Shown in pieces: positions 18,171-26,895 of a stretch of DNA of 63,811 bases (the first letter of the stretch is position 1; each line of letters opens with the position of its first letter). Origin of the DNA: Halorubrum aidingense JCM 13560 (GTDB lineage Archaea; Halobacteriota; Halobacteria; Halobacteriales; Haloferacaceae); NCBI RefSeq assembly GCF_000336995.1, contig NZ_AOJI01000017.1:1-63811 (forward strand). Direction: 5' to 3'. Both the position numbers and the translations under genes were made by a program. Under the pieces are notes generated by a model, which saw nothing but the letters and a program-made list of their open reading frames with translations, was not told the origin of the DNA and did not search any database.

Positions 18171-19163
18171 ATGACCGACACGGCGCTCGTCATCGGCGGC
18201 ACGCGGTTCATCGGCCGACACACCGTCTCTGAGTTGCTCGCAAACGACTACGAGGTCGCGATGGTAAATCGGGGGAACCACGAGAACCCCTTCGCTGCTA
18301 ACGACCGCGTCACTCACGTCGCGGGCGACAGGACGGACCGGCAGACCCTCCGCGCCGCGAAGCGATCGGTCGATCCGGACGTCGTGATCGACTGCGTGGC
18401 GTATCACCCGGCGGACGTCGAAGCGGCGACGGACGTGTTCGCGGACGTCGACGGTTACGTGTACATCTCGTCGGGGTCGAGCTACGGCGCCGAGGAGATT
18501 CCGAAACGCGAAGACGAGACGCCCCTGTGTGGGTGTACGCCCGAGCAGGCGACCGACGACAGCCAAGACACCTACGGGAACCGGAAGGCCGAGGGCGACC
18601 GCGCGGTGTTCGCGGCGGCCGAGGCGGGCGTCAACGCGGTGGCGGTTCGCCCGTGTATCGTGTACGGTCCGCACGATTACACGGAGCGGCTCGATTACTG
18701 GATCGACCGTGTGCTCTCGTACGACCGCGTCGTCGTCCCCGGAGACGGACAGAACGTCTGGCAGCGCGCGTACGTCGAAGACGTCGCGAGCGCGCTCCGG
18801 ATAGCTGCCGAGCGCGGCGAGCCCGGCGCAGCCTACAACGTCGGCGATCGACGGGCGCTCACGCTGGCGGAGACCGTGGAGACCATCGCCGACGCGGCCG
18901 ACACCGACTGCGAGGTCGTCCCCGCGAGTGCCGACGCGCTCGCGGCCGGCGATCTGACGCCCGACGAGTTCGTCCTCTACCGGGAGTATCCGCACCTCCT
19001 CGACACCTGCGCGCTCGCCGACCTCGGATGGGAGTCGACGCCCGTCGACGAGGCGATGGAGCGAACGGTGGCGGACCATCGCAACTCGGACCGTGACGGG
19101 AGCGAGTGGGATCCGGGGCGCGAGGCGGAAGAACGCGTCCTAGGCGTGAAAGAAACACTGTAG
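18171..19163 (+). CDS. NAD-dependent epimerase/dehydratase (extended SDR)
   Basis: A 330-residue extended short-chain dehydrogenase. The Rossmann motif is VIGGTRFIGRHT (a GGxxFxG form). A substrate-region Tyr-x-x-x-Lys is visible as YGNRK, with Ser in SSGSSYG. RPCIVYGPHDYTERLDYW and WQRAYVEDVA fit sugar-nucleotide epimerases of the atypical class. The substrate is unknown. The ATG at 18171 begins the Rossmann strand directly; an upstream in-frame extension is not conserved-looking. Confidence 0.85.
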   Translation: MTDTALVIGGTRFIGRHTVSELLANDYEVAMVNRGNHENPFAANDRVTHVAGDRTDRQTLRAAKRSVDPDVVIDCVAYHPADVEAATDVFADVDGYVYISSGSSYGAEEIPKREDETPLCGCTPEQATDDSQDTYGNRKAEGDRAVFAAAEAGVNAVAVRPCIVYGPHDYTERLDYWIDRVLSYDRVVVPGDGQNVWQRAYVEDVASALRIAAERGEPGAAYNVGDRRALTLAETVETIADAADTDCEVVPASADALAAGDLTPDEFVLYREYPHLLDTCALADLGWESTPVDEAMERTVADHRNSDRDGSEWDPGREAEERVLGVKETL

Positions 19164-19188
19164 GCGGGCACGAGAGTGCGTGCGAGGG

Positions 19189-19938
19189 TCAGTAGGCGGC
19201 GTCCCAGCGCGACGGTCGTCGCCGATTCCCGCAGTCGCCACACACCATTCGATCCATCGTATCGATAGCGATCTCTGTCCCCTCACAGTTCCCGCAGAAG
19301 TAGCCGTAGCGCTGCTCGCGGTCCTGGTCGCTGTACGCGACGTAAAACGGCGCCTCAGATCCCCGCTCGGCCTCGTCGAAGGCGACGTAGACCGTGTCAC
19401 CGGCGTCGGTCTCGACGATCCCCTCGGAGATGCCGGTGAGGCGACTGATCTGCTTCCGGTACGCCAGTTCGTCGAACGTCTCCTCGCCGATCTCGACGGG
19501 GCGCTCTCCGACCAACTCGTATCCCTCGGCCTCGTAGAAGGCGGTACCGGCCTCGTTGGCGACCAAGACGCGCGCCTCGATCCGATCGACGTCGGCCGCG
19601 CGAAGCTCCGCTTCGACGTGCGCCAAGAGCGCGGAGCCGATCCCCGACCCGCGGTGGTCCGGGTGGACGTGGAGCCAGTCGATCTCGCCGATCCGCTCGC
19701 GTCGCCCGACGACGTAGCTCTCGGCGAATCCGATCACGGTCCCGTCGACGACGGCGACGGGACACACCGTGTCCTCGTCCTCAATGTCCGCCTCGAGGTC
19801 GTCGGGGTCGTACCACTCGTCGGCCGCCCCGTCGAGCAGCGTCTCGTCGACGGCGTGTCCGTATGAGGCGATCAGCGACTCGCGCGCGACCGACCGGATC
19901 GCGTCGATGTCGTCGACAGTTGCAGCGCGGAGTTTCAT
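19189..19938 (-). CDS. GNAT N-acetyltransferase fused to a DUF5816 zinc-ribbon domain
   Basis: A 249-residue two-domain protein. Residues about 1-155 are a GNAT fold with the acetyl-CoA motif HPDHRGSGIGSALLAH and a C-terminal YEAEGYELVG. Residues about 165-249 match what I recall as DUF5816, with YVAYSDQDREQRYGYFCGNC and CGDCGNRRRPSRWDAAY forming a four-Cys zinc ribbon. The start at 19938 matches the GNAT opening MKLRAATVDD. The substrate is unknown; the ribbon may bind the target protein or RNA. Confidence 0.85.
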   Translation of the reverse strand: MKLRAATVDDIDAIRSVARESLIASYGHAVDETLLDGAADEWYDPDDLEADIEDEDTVCPVAVVDGTVIGFAESYVVGRRERIGEIDWLHVHPDHRGSGIGSALLAHVEAELRAADVDRIEARVLVANEAGTAFYEAEGYELVGERPVEIGEETFDELAYRKQISRLTGISEGIVETDAGDTVYVAFDEAERGSEAPFYVAYSDQDREQRYGYFCGNCEGTEIAIDTMDRMVCGDCGNRRRPSRWDAAY

Positions 19939-20143
19939 GGTCGGATGTTCGCCCGCGATTATAAAAAACACGACCGAACGTGTCAAATATTCGGTTGTTT
20001 CACCGCAACACAGCGTCGGAAGCGGTCGCGGATGGCGCTACGCGCAGCGCGAGCGGGGCGAAACGCGAGCCCACGGAGCGAGAGGAGAGATCACAGGACG
20101 GAAGTCAACCGTCTCGATAGGAACCGGAACGGAGACGGGTCGA

Positions 20144-20419
20144 TTACGAGATGGAGTAGGTCGCCGCGGCCATCAGCAGCATGGTCAACGCGAGCGCGAG
20201 CGCCATCACGTAGGTTAGCGAGCGGTTCTCCCACCGGAGGTGCTGGAAGTACGCGACGATGAGTCCGGTCTTGACCACGGAGATGACCATCGTCCCGGCG
20301 AACGCCTGGCGGTACGTGAAGCCGAACAGTTCGACCTCGAAGAGAACGAAGTTCAGCGCCGCCGCCAGCAGGAGCCCGATGTAGATCGCCGAGTATAGTT
20401 TCACGGAGTCGGACGACAT
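20144..20419 (-). CDS. cytochrome c oxidase subunit IV family protein
   Basis: A 91-residue protein with three membrane helices at about residues 8-26, 38-56 and 66-88. The conserved VKTGLIVAYFQHLRWE of the prokaryotic subunit IV family (CyoD/CoxIV-like) is present. It probably completes the type A1 oxidase encoded at 14087-17343. It sits 2.8 kb away on the opposite strand with at least four unrelated genes between. ATG 20419 was chosen over a longer in-frame start because MSSDSVKLYS is a typical family start. Confidence 0.85.
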   Translation of the reverse strand: MSSDSVKLYSAIYIGLLLAAALNFVLFEVELFGFTYRQAFAGTMVISVVKTGLIVAYFQHLRWENRSLTYVMALALALTMLLMAAATYSIS

Positions 20420-20621
20420 TGCTGAGTGAACGTTCGCGTGCGTGCTTAAAGAACTAACCATCCGGGAAACCGGATCGCGCCTCGCGACGACGTCGGTGTG
20501 ACGTCGCCGGTCAGTGAGACGTCGTCGCGGAGCCGCCTCGAGATCGACGCTCGCACCCCGAAACGCCTATCAGCGTCAGCGACCGACTTCGCGACGGTCG
20601 CATCTCTGACCGGACCCAACC

Positions 20622-21140
20622 GTGGACCCGCTTGAACCGACGGACGATCTGCTCGAATCGCTGTACGTCGTCAACAAGGCCGCCAAACGGCTCGCCGACG
20701 AGGCGACGGCCGCCTACGAGCGCGGCGACGTCACCGAGAGCAACGTCAACTCGGCGCGAAAAGACGCCTTGTACCGGACGAAAACGGCGGTTCTGAGCCG
20801 GATCGTCGCGGCCGATCCGTCGCGCGTCACCGGCGAGTATCACACCGTCCACGGCGATACGTGGCTTCTCGTCACCGTCGACGGCTGGGAGTTCCACCAA
20901 CCGCCGTACGCCTTCGGGAGCGACCTCACCGACGCGATCGAGATCTCCAACACCGTCGATACCCCCCGAGACATCCCGTACGTCCGAGAGGCGACCGCCG
21001 AGCGATCCGATCGGTCGCTGGAGGCGGCGCTCGCTCACCTCGCGGAACGCGGCGTCGACGCGAATGACCACCTCGACCGTCCGACGATAAGCGGCGAGCG
21101 AGACCAAGTCGTCGACGTGCGGTGGGCCGCTCTGCGGTGA
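20622..21140 (+). CDS. conserved haloarchaeal protein of unknown function
   Basis: A 172-residue soluble protein starting at GTG. It has a helical N-terminus (ESLYVVNKAAKRLADEA, then KDALYRTKTAVLSRIV). A beta-rich centre follows (HTVHGDTWLLVTVDGWEFHQP), then a charged tail. I do not recognise the family. No membrane segment or Cys cluster is present. Acidic composition and codon usage are like the neighbours. It is convergent with the VOC dioxygenase gene. Confidence 0.65.
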   Translation: MDPLEPTDDLLESLYVVNKAAKRLADEATAAYERGDVTESNVNSARKDALYRTKTAVLSRIVAADPSRVTGEYHTVHGDTWLLVTVDGWEFHQPPYAFGSDLTDAIEISNTVDTPRDIPYVREATAERSDRSLEAALAHLAERGVDANDHLDRPTISGERDQVVDVRWAALR

Positions 21141-21178
21141 CGAGACGAGAGATCGGTTCCGATCGGTGCCCCGCTCGG

Positions 21179-22132
21179 CTACTCCGCGGTCGGCGTCACC
21201 GTGTCGAGGGAGGGAAGCCCGGCTTCGATCTCCGCCCGTCGGCCTTCCAGCCACTTCGGTAGCACCAGTGTCTCGCCCAGCGAGGACCGCGGCTCGTCGA
21301 CGTCGTACCCGGGCTCCGCCGTGGCGAACTCGAAGAGGACGCCACCGGGGGTCCGGGCGTACACCGACCGGAACCACTTGCGGTCGATCACCTGACTCGG
21401 GCGAAGCCCGCGCGCCTGGAGGAGCTCGCGCCAGGCCTCCTGTTCGGCGTCGGTAACGCGGTACGCGACGTGGTGTACCGTTCCGGCACCGGGGGTTCCC
21501 TGCGGCGTCTCGGGATCGGACACCACGTCCACGACGTAGCCGACGTCTCCGTCCGTTTCGAAGCGACGGCGGTGCGCCGCCTCGTCGCGGTCCGTCTCCT
21601 CGTACCCCATCGCCGCCAGCAGGTCGACCGTCGCGTCGGCGTCTGGAAGCGCGAGTTCGACCGCGAAGAACCCCCGGACGGCGTGCGTTTCGGGCACCGG
21701 ACCGGCGGGCGGCTCGCCGGCGGACGCGTCCTCGCGCGCGACGAGTTCGAGCGGGAGGCCGTCCGGGTCAGCGAAGGCGACGACCTCGTCGCCGAACCGT
21801 TCGATCCGCTCGACGTCGACGCCCCGATCGGTCAGCCGATCGGTCCAGTAGTCGACCGAATCCACGGGGATGGCGAACGACACGGTCGAGGCCTGTCCGG
21901 CGCCGACGCGGCCGGGTCGCGCCCCGACGTACGGAAAGAACGTCACGCTGGTCCCCGGGGTGCCGGCGTCGTCGGCGTAAAACAAATGGTAGACGCCGAC
22001 GTCGTCCTGGTTCACGCTGCGTTTCACGAGGCGGAGTCCGAGCGTCTCGGTGTAGAAGGCGTGGTTCGCGGTCGGGTCGCTCGCGATGGCGGTCACGTGG
22101 TGGATACCGGGCGTGTCGAGGTCGGCCGTCAT
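21179..22132 (-). CDS. VOC-family ring-cleaving dioxygenase-like protein
   Basis: A 317-residue protein with two vicinal-oxygen-chelate modules, about residues 8-135 and 150-285. The first begins GIHHVTAIASDPTANHAFYTETLGLRLVKRSVNQDD, in which His11 is a likely metal ligand. The second contains AGTVHHVAYRV with another metal His, and GVLFEFATAEPGYDVDEP supplies the Glu. It resembles MhqO/LinE-type hydroquinone dioxygenases. The natural substrate is unknown. Confidence 0.85.
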   Translation of the reverse strand: MTADLDTPGIHHVTAIASDPTANHAFYTETLGLRLVKRSVNQDDVGVYHLFYADDAGTPGTSVTFFPYVGARPGRVGAGQASTVSFAIPVDSVDYWTDRLTDRGVDVERIERFGDEVVAFADPDGLPLELVAREDASAGEPPAGPVPETHAVRGFFAVELALPDADATVDLLAAMGYEETDRDEAAHRRRFETDGDVGYVVDVVSDPETPQGTPGAGTVHHVAYRVTDAEQEAWRELLQARGLRPSQVIDRKWFRSVYARTPGGVLFEFATAEPGYDVDEPRSSLGETLVLPKWLEGRRAEIEAGLPSLDTVTPTAE

Positions 22133-22199
22133 GCCACGTGCTACGCCTCGCGGCTACTTGTACTCGCGCGAACACCGGTGAAACCGGCTGACAGCGGTG

Positions 22200-22727
22200 T
22201 TACTCGAGGACTTCGATACCGCCGAGCATCCCGTTCGCCTCGTGGGGCGAACAGAGGTACAGCTCGATCCCGGCCGCGTCGAACGTCTGCTCGAACGTCT
22301 CCGAGTCGCTGTCGACGGGGTCGCCGCTGGAGAACTCCGACGCGGAGCCCTCCGCGGACTCGACGTTGTGCGCGCCGCCCTCGCCGGTCCACTCCCAGAC
22401 GACGGTCGTTCCGGCGTCGATACGGATCGCGGCCGGATCGAACGCGAATCCGACGTCGCCCGCGCCGACGGCGACGGTGACCTCGTCCTCGCCCGTGTAA
22501 TCCGCGATCGTGCCGTCGTACCCGCTGGCGTCGGCGAGGTACTCGTCGATCTCGTCCGGCACGTCGTCGGCGGGCTGGCCGGGTTCGCTGCCGCCGTCTC
22601 CGTCCGAGCCGCCGTCGTCGCTCGAGCCGTCACCGCCGTCGCCGCCGGCGCACCCGGCGAGCGTTCCGAGCGTCAACGCGGCTCCAGTTCCAGCGATATA
22701 CCGCCGTCTGGATAGTCTGTGAGACAT
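22200..22727 (-). CDS. halocyanin (lipid-anchored blue copper protein)
   Basis: A 175-residue halocyanin. A Tat-type signal (RLSRRRYIAGTGAAL) ends in a lipobox LAGC at about residue 27, so it is probably a lipoprotein. An acidic Gly/Ser/Asp spacer follows. The plastocyanin-like domain spans about 75-175, with Cu ligands His in GAHNV and Cys, His, Met in CSPHEANGM. It carries electrons between membrane complexes. ATG 22727 was preferred over GTG 22730. Two more halocyanins occur at 41780-42313 and 55070-55474. Confidence 0.92.
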   Translation of the reverse strand: MSHRLSRRRYIAGTGAALTLGTLAGCAGGDGGDGSSDDGGSDGDGGSEPGQPADDVPDEIDEYLADASGYDGTIADYTGEDEVTVAVGAGDVGFAFDPAAIRIDAGTTVVWEWTGEGGAHNVESAEGSASEFSSGDPVDSDSETFEQTFDAAGIELYLCSPHEANGMLGGIEVLE

Positions 22728-22873
22728 CACTCTTCAGTAGGGGCCCGAGCCTTACAAACCCCTTGACGAACGGCGCGTCGTGGGAATCGTCCGCCCGCAG
22801 TCCTGCCGCGTTCGTCCGGGCACCGCCCCGCGGTCCGGCGACTTTATTCGCTGTCGCAACCGTTCTCCGTCGT

Positions 22874-23461
22874 ATGCGGGAAGACGAGTTGGCGACGCGA
22901 GTCGTCGACCACTACGCCGCCGCCCACGAGGACGCCGACGTCCGGCTGGAGGAGCCGTACGACGCGGAGGGTCGCCGCGGCGTCGTCGACGTGTACGTCC
23001 GGCTGCGAACGCCCTACCGAGTCGACCACGTCATCGAACTCAAAGGCGACGCGGCCGTTCGCGGCGCGACGGGAGCCAACGAGGTCCTCCGGCAGTATCG
23101 GCGGATGGAGCGCTACTTCCACGCCGACTCGACGCACGCGATCCGGCCGAAGCTTGGCCGGACAGAGCCGGGCGCACGCTTCCTGTTGTGTTTCGCCCCG
23201 ACCCCGACCTGCGTGTACCACGTCGCGACCCACCGCTCGCTGTACGGCTCCGTGGACCCCGCGGGACGGGTCGACGACGTGCCGGCGATTCGGACGGTCG
23301 CGTTCCTCACGGGACTCGACGGCGACCCGGCCGACCTCGGTATGGTCTCGGTCAACGGCGACGCGCCGTTCGGGTCGACGGCCTTTTTAAATGCAGTTCC
23401 GGCGGAGTCGCGGCTGGCCGAGAGCCTCCGCCGCGTCGACGACGACCTCGTCGAGTTCTGA
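22874..23461 (+). CDS. possible PD-(D/E)XK nuclease-like protein
   Basis: A 195-residue soluble protein. The N-terminal half has the order helix (ATRVVDHYAAAH), RRGVVDVYVRLRT with an Asp, a strand HVIELKGD giving E-x-K, then a helix (ANEVLRQYRRMERYF). This is the pattern of a PD-(D/E)XK nuclease core. The second half has a Cys-containing strand (FLLCFAPTPTCVYHVA). I know no named family, and the nuclease reading is inference from pattern only. It precedes the AT-rich gene-poor interval. Confidence 0.55.
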   Translation: MREDELATRVVDHYAAAHEDADVRLEEPYDAEGRRGVVDVYVRLRTPYRVDHVIELKGDAAVRGATGANEVLRQYRRMERYFHADSTHAIRPKLGRTEPGARFLLCFAPTPTCVYHVATHRSLYGSVDPAGRVDDVPAIRTVAFLTGLDGDPADLGMVSVNGDAPFGSTAFLNAVPAESRLAESLRRVDDDLVEF

Positions 23462-24242
23462 TCGAACGACCCGTACGCCTCGCGCGGCTTCGCGTCGTGT
23501 TCGTGCCGTTTTCGCGCCGTTCCTGTGCCGTTCTCGCGCCAATCCCGTGCCGTTCCCGTGCCGTTCCCGCGTCATCGGGGCCGACGTGAGATGACTGCGG
23601 CGCTGTTTGAGGGGCTCTGTTCAACTGAGTAGCCCGAAGCAGAGTTCAGACAGCACGCCGCCATCCATCCGAAACCAGACAATATCAGATAGAAATTCAT
23701 AGTATATATTTTATATATCGTTACGTGCGAGCGATCGGATGCGATCTTGTACGCATTAGCTGTAGTATAGTAGTTTGGTGCATGAGTATCTACTGTATGC
23801 GCATTTTTAGTCTGCTATCGAGATTTTTCCGCCTCAAATAGTTAGTCCGCTCAGTTATATCGAACGAGACGCTATCGGCGTGCTGTGCGACGCGGTGTTC
23901 GATCGATATCGACCGTCGCGACTGACAGTGGCGTTCAAAATCCGCCGCGAAAGCCAAATAACGCGGATATTCCGATATCGGGCAGGGAGTCGCCGTCAAC
24001 TCGTGTCGCGAGCGGCCGAGTCAGCTGTGGCCGATACGCTCTCGTGTCCGGGACTGGAATAACTATAATATAATAAATAGTAGTCGAGAAGTTCTAGTTT
24101 TCGTACTACTTATTGCACCGCCGATCCGGCGGCCGGATCGGTGCCCGCTATCGATACCGCACGGGCGGTGTTCGGGAACGGATGCGACGCTGACTCCGTC
24201 CCCCGTGTCGGTCGGAACGCCCCTGCGCGCCCCGCGCTCGCC
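23462..24242. other. 781-bp gene-poor, AT-rich interval
   Basis: No convincing gene. Bases 23500-23580 hold imperfect repeats of a CGTGCCGTTCCCG-type unit. Bases 23607-23660 contain an imperfect inverted pair (CTCTGTTCAACTGAG and CAGAGTTCAGACAG) that could be an old element end. From about 23690 to 24115 composition drops to strongly AT-rich, unlike the rest of the window. Only short open frames without recognisable motifs occur. Confidence 0.6.
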
Positions 24243-26207
24243 TCAGATGGACTCGACGGTGGCGTGGTCCTCGGCGAGTGCGGCCGCGTCCTCGGGCAGC
24301 AGCGCGACGACGAGGTATCCCGCGTACTCCTGGAGGTACTCGACCAACGCGGCGATGCGGTCGGAATCGATCGCTTCGAGCGAGTCCAGGAGAATGAACG
24401 GGAGCGTCTCGTGCACCTCGTGGACGAGGTAGCCGGCGAGCGCGAACACGAGGCCGGTCACCTCGCGTTCGCTCTCGGACAGGTGGTCGACCGTGTCGCG
24501 GTACGCGCTCCCGTCGTCGCCCGACCGGACGACGTGCAGATCGAAGCGCGTCTGCGAGACCTTTCGGCGCCCCTCGCGGACCTCCGTCTCGCGGCGCTCG
24601 ATCCAGATCCGGTCGATGTTGTCGTACCCGAGCACGTCCAACACCGCCGCCATGTGTTCGTTGAACGCCTCCACCGCGTCCGCCTCGATCTGGTCCACGC
24701 GGGTCCGGAGGTCGGTCAGGTCGTCGGCGATCGTCTCGCGCCGCGCGCGGAGCGTTTCGCGCTCGTCGAGTTTCGACTCCGTCTCGGCGATTTCGTCCTC
24801 GACGTCCGCCAACTCCGACTCCAGTCGGTCCACCTTCAGCTCCAGTTCGTTCGCCTCGCGGTGGCGTTCGATCACGTCGTCGTACTCGCCGGCGCCGACG
24901 TCCTCCGTCGCGGCCTCGCGCTCGGCGACGCGGTCCTCCGCGGCGTCGAGGTCGGCTTCGAGCGTCTCGATCCGCGCTTCGACCGCTTCGATGTCCGACT
25001 CCACGCTGTCGAGGCGGCGCTCGGTGCGCTCGCGCTCTCGCCGCCGCTGTTGGATCGTCGACCGTCGGGCGGTGAGGTCGTCGATCTGGTCGCGAATCTC
25101 GTTTCGCTCTTCGAGCGTGTCCGCGCGGAGGTCCCGGAGCTTCGCGACGGTGTCGTCGATCCGACTCCGATCGACCTCCGAGCCGCAGGTCCAACAGACG
25201 GTCTGGTCGTCGCCGAGCAGTTTGTCGGTGACGGCGTCGGAGCCGGCGTCAGCGGAGGCCTCGGACCCGCCCGTCTCGTCTCCGAACGTCACGTCGAGTC
25301 CGTCGCCCGCCAGCATCTCCTCGTTGAAGCTGATAACGCTCCCGAGCTCGTTCAGCGTCTCGTCGATCGACCGCTTCCGCTGGCGGAGCTCTTCGATACG
25401 ACCGGCGATCCGCTCCGGGTCCTCGTCGAGCGGTTCGAACTCGTCGACCGTCGCTGCCAACTCGTCGCGCTCCGTCCGGAGTTCGGCCAGCGTCGACTCC
25501 TCGGTCTCGAGCTCGAAGGTCAGATCCTCGACCTCGGCGCGCGCCTCTCTGACCGCTTGGAACGCCGCCTCCAGCTCCTCCTTGCGAGACCGGCTCTCCT
25601 CGAGGTCGGCATCGAGGTCGTCGATAGCCGCCTGCGCGTCCGCGAGGTCCTCGCGAGCGGCTTCGAGGTCCGATTCGATCTCCGTTCGCTCCGCCTCCAG
25701 CTCCGGGAGCGTCGACTCGAGGGTGTCGAGCGACGCGATGCGCTCGTCGACGTCGTCTTTCTCGGCTTCCAGCTCCCGGATGTCCGCCTCGATCTGGTCC
25801 GTGTCCACCGGCCGCATGATGATCTCTCGGAGGTCGTCTCCTCGCGCGACGGCGAGTCGCGCCTCGTTGTCCTCCAGCAGGAACGCGAACAGGTCGGCGA
25901 TCTCCGGGTCCGCGAGGTACGGGTCACCGCCGAAGGCGACGCTCCCCCCGCGCCGCGTCAAGGTGCGCGTGTACGTCTCGCCGCCGAGTTCCAACTCCAC
26001 GCGCCCCTCCTCGGCGTTGCCCTTCAGCGACGGGCGGGTGCTTCCGAGGCCGGCCATGATCGCCTGTAGAAACGACGTCCGGTTGGTCGCGTTACGGCCG
26101 CTGAGAACGGTTACGCCTGGGGGGATGTCGACTTCCGTCTCGTCGATCCCGCCGATATTGCTCGCGCGCACCGTGACTGTTGACGCCGAAAGGCCCGTCG
26201 TTTCCAT
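24243..26207 (-). CDS. archaea-specific SMC-related (Rad50-like) protein
   Basis: A 654-residue SMC/Rad50-like protein. An N-terminal ATPase half lies at about residues 1-130, then a coiled coil to about 330. A zinc-hook-like CWTC follows (Cys338, Cys341), then a second coiled coil to about 540 and the C-terminal ATPase half. The C-terminal half has a signature-like LSESEREV and a Walker B-like PFILLDSLEAID. The Walker A position reads GRNATNRTS (37-45), with Arg43 where Lys is expected, and Walker B has Ser instead of the catalytic Glu, so ATP hydrolysis may be weak or absent. It lies 76 bases after rdfA and is probably cotranscribed. Confidence 0.85.
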   Translation of the reverse strand: METTGLSASTVTVRASNIGGIDETEVDIPPGVTVLSGRNATNRTSFLQAIMAGLGSTRPSLKGNAEEGRVELELGGETYTRTLTRRGGSVAFGGDPYLADPEIADLFAFLLEDNEARLAVARGDDLREIIMRPVDTDQIEADIRELEAEKDDVDERIASLDTLESTLPELEAERTEIESDLEAAREDLADAQAAIDDLDADLEESRSRKEELEAAFQAVREARAEVEDLTFELETEESTLAELRTERDELAATVDEFEPLDEDPERIAGRIEELRQRKRSIDETLNELGSVISFNEEMLAGDGLDVTFGDETGGSEASADAGSDAVTDKLLGDDQTVCWTCGSEVDRSRIDDTVAKLRDLRADTLEERNEIRDQIDDLTARRSTIQQRRRERERTERRLDSVESDIEAVEARIETLEADLDAAEDRVAEREAATEDVGAGEYDDVIERHREANELELKVDRLESELADVEDEIAETESKLDERETLRARRETIADDLTDLRTRVDQIEADAVEAFNEHMAAVLDVLGYDNIDRIWIERRETEVREGRRKVSQTRFDLHVVRSGDDGSAYRDTVDHLSESEREVTGLVFALAGYLVHEVHETLPFILLDSLEAIDSDRIAALVEYLQEYAGYLVVALLPEDAAALAEDHATVESI

Positions 26208-26283
26208 AGTAAGTGGTTAACACGCGAGTAAACCAATAATTGTATCGCTTCTCGGGGTTCCCGGTGGACACCGACCGAGACCG

Positions 26284-26895
26284 CTACTCGTCGCCGCAGT
26301 CGCAGCCGCCCGTCCGGAGCAGATCTCCGACCGCGTAGTCTGCGCCGCAGTCGGCGCAGATCGCGCGCACGTCGACCAGTAGCTCGTAGTCGTGGTCGGT
26401 GAGTTCGCCCGCATCGACGAGCGTCTCGACGGTGGACTCCGTGACCGCGGCGGTGCGGCCTTGCAGGCGCTCGAGGGTCTCGACCTTCCGTTCGACGCGG
26501 TTCGCCGAGCGGTCCGGCAGCTCCGCCTCGCGGTAGCTCGTAAGGTACGTGTGGATCGCCTGATGGGTGACGAAGTCGTCGAGGACCGCGTCGATGTCGA
26601 CGCCCGCCTGCTCCAGCTCGCGCCGCTTCCGGACCCGGTCCGCGCTCCCGGTCTCTTCGCCGGTCAGCGTCGCGTACGCGCTTTCCACGTCGCTCTCGAC
26701 GGTCGACTGTCCGGCCGATTCGATCGCCGCCTCCAGCACGCGCCGATTGAACGCGTCGGCGAGGTCGCGGAGGCTCGTCCGCTCCCCGTCGACGCCGGTC
26801 CACTGGCGCTCCAGTCGGTCGCCCATACCCGTGAGATCGTACGCCTCGATCACTCGTGCGACCTTGCTGTTCGGCCGCGACGACGTGGTAGTCAT
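26284..26895 (-). CDS. rdfA: rod-determining factor RdfA
   Basis: A 203-residue protein matching the haloarchaeal RdfA family, needed in Haloferax volcanii for rod-shaped cells. The conserved opening KVARVIEAYDLTGMGDRLERQW is clear. A helical middle (FNRRVLEAAIESAG) follows, and the C-terminus has a zinc ribbon ICADCGADYAV ... GGCDCGDE. ATG 26895 (MTTTSSRPN) was chosen over an in-frame ATG at 26916. The neighbouring SMC-related gene on the same strand fits the pairing I recall from H. volcanii. Confidence 0.88.
   Translation of the reverse strand: MTTTSSRPNSKVARVIEAYDLTGMGDRLERQWTGVDGERTSLRDLADAFNRRVLEAAIESAGQSTVESDVESAYATLTGEETGSADRVRKRRELEQAGVDIDAVLDDFVTHQAIHTYLTSYREAELPDRSANRVERKVETLERLQGRTAAVTESTVETLVDAGELTDHDYELLVDVRAICADCGADYAVGDLLRTGGCDCGDE

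Noticed and set aside
23790..24062. Short overlapping frames in the AT-rich interval
   Set aside because: They overlap each other on both strands, lack motifs, and have no haloarchaeal codon or acidic composition.
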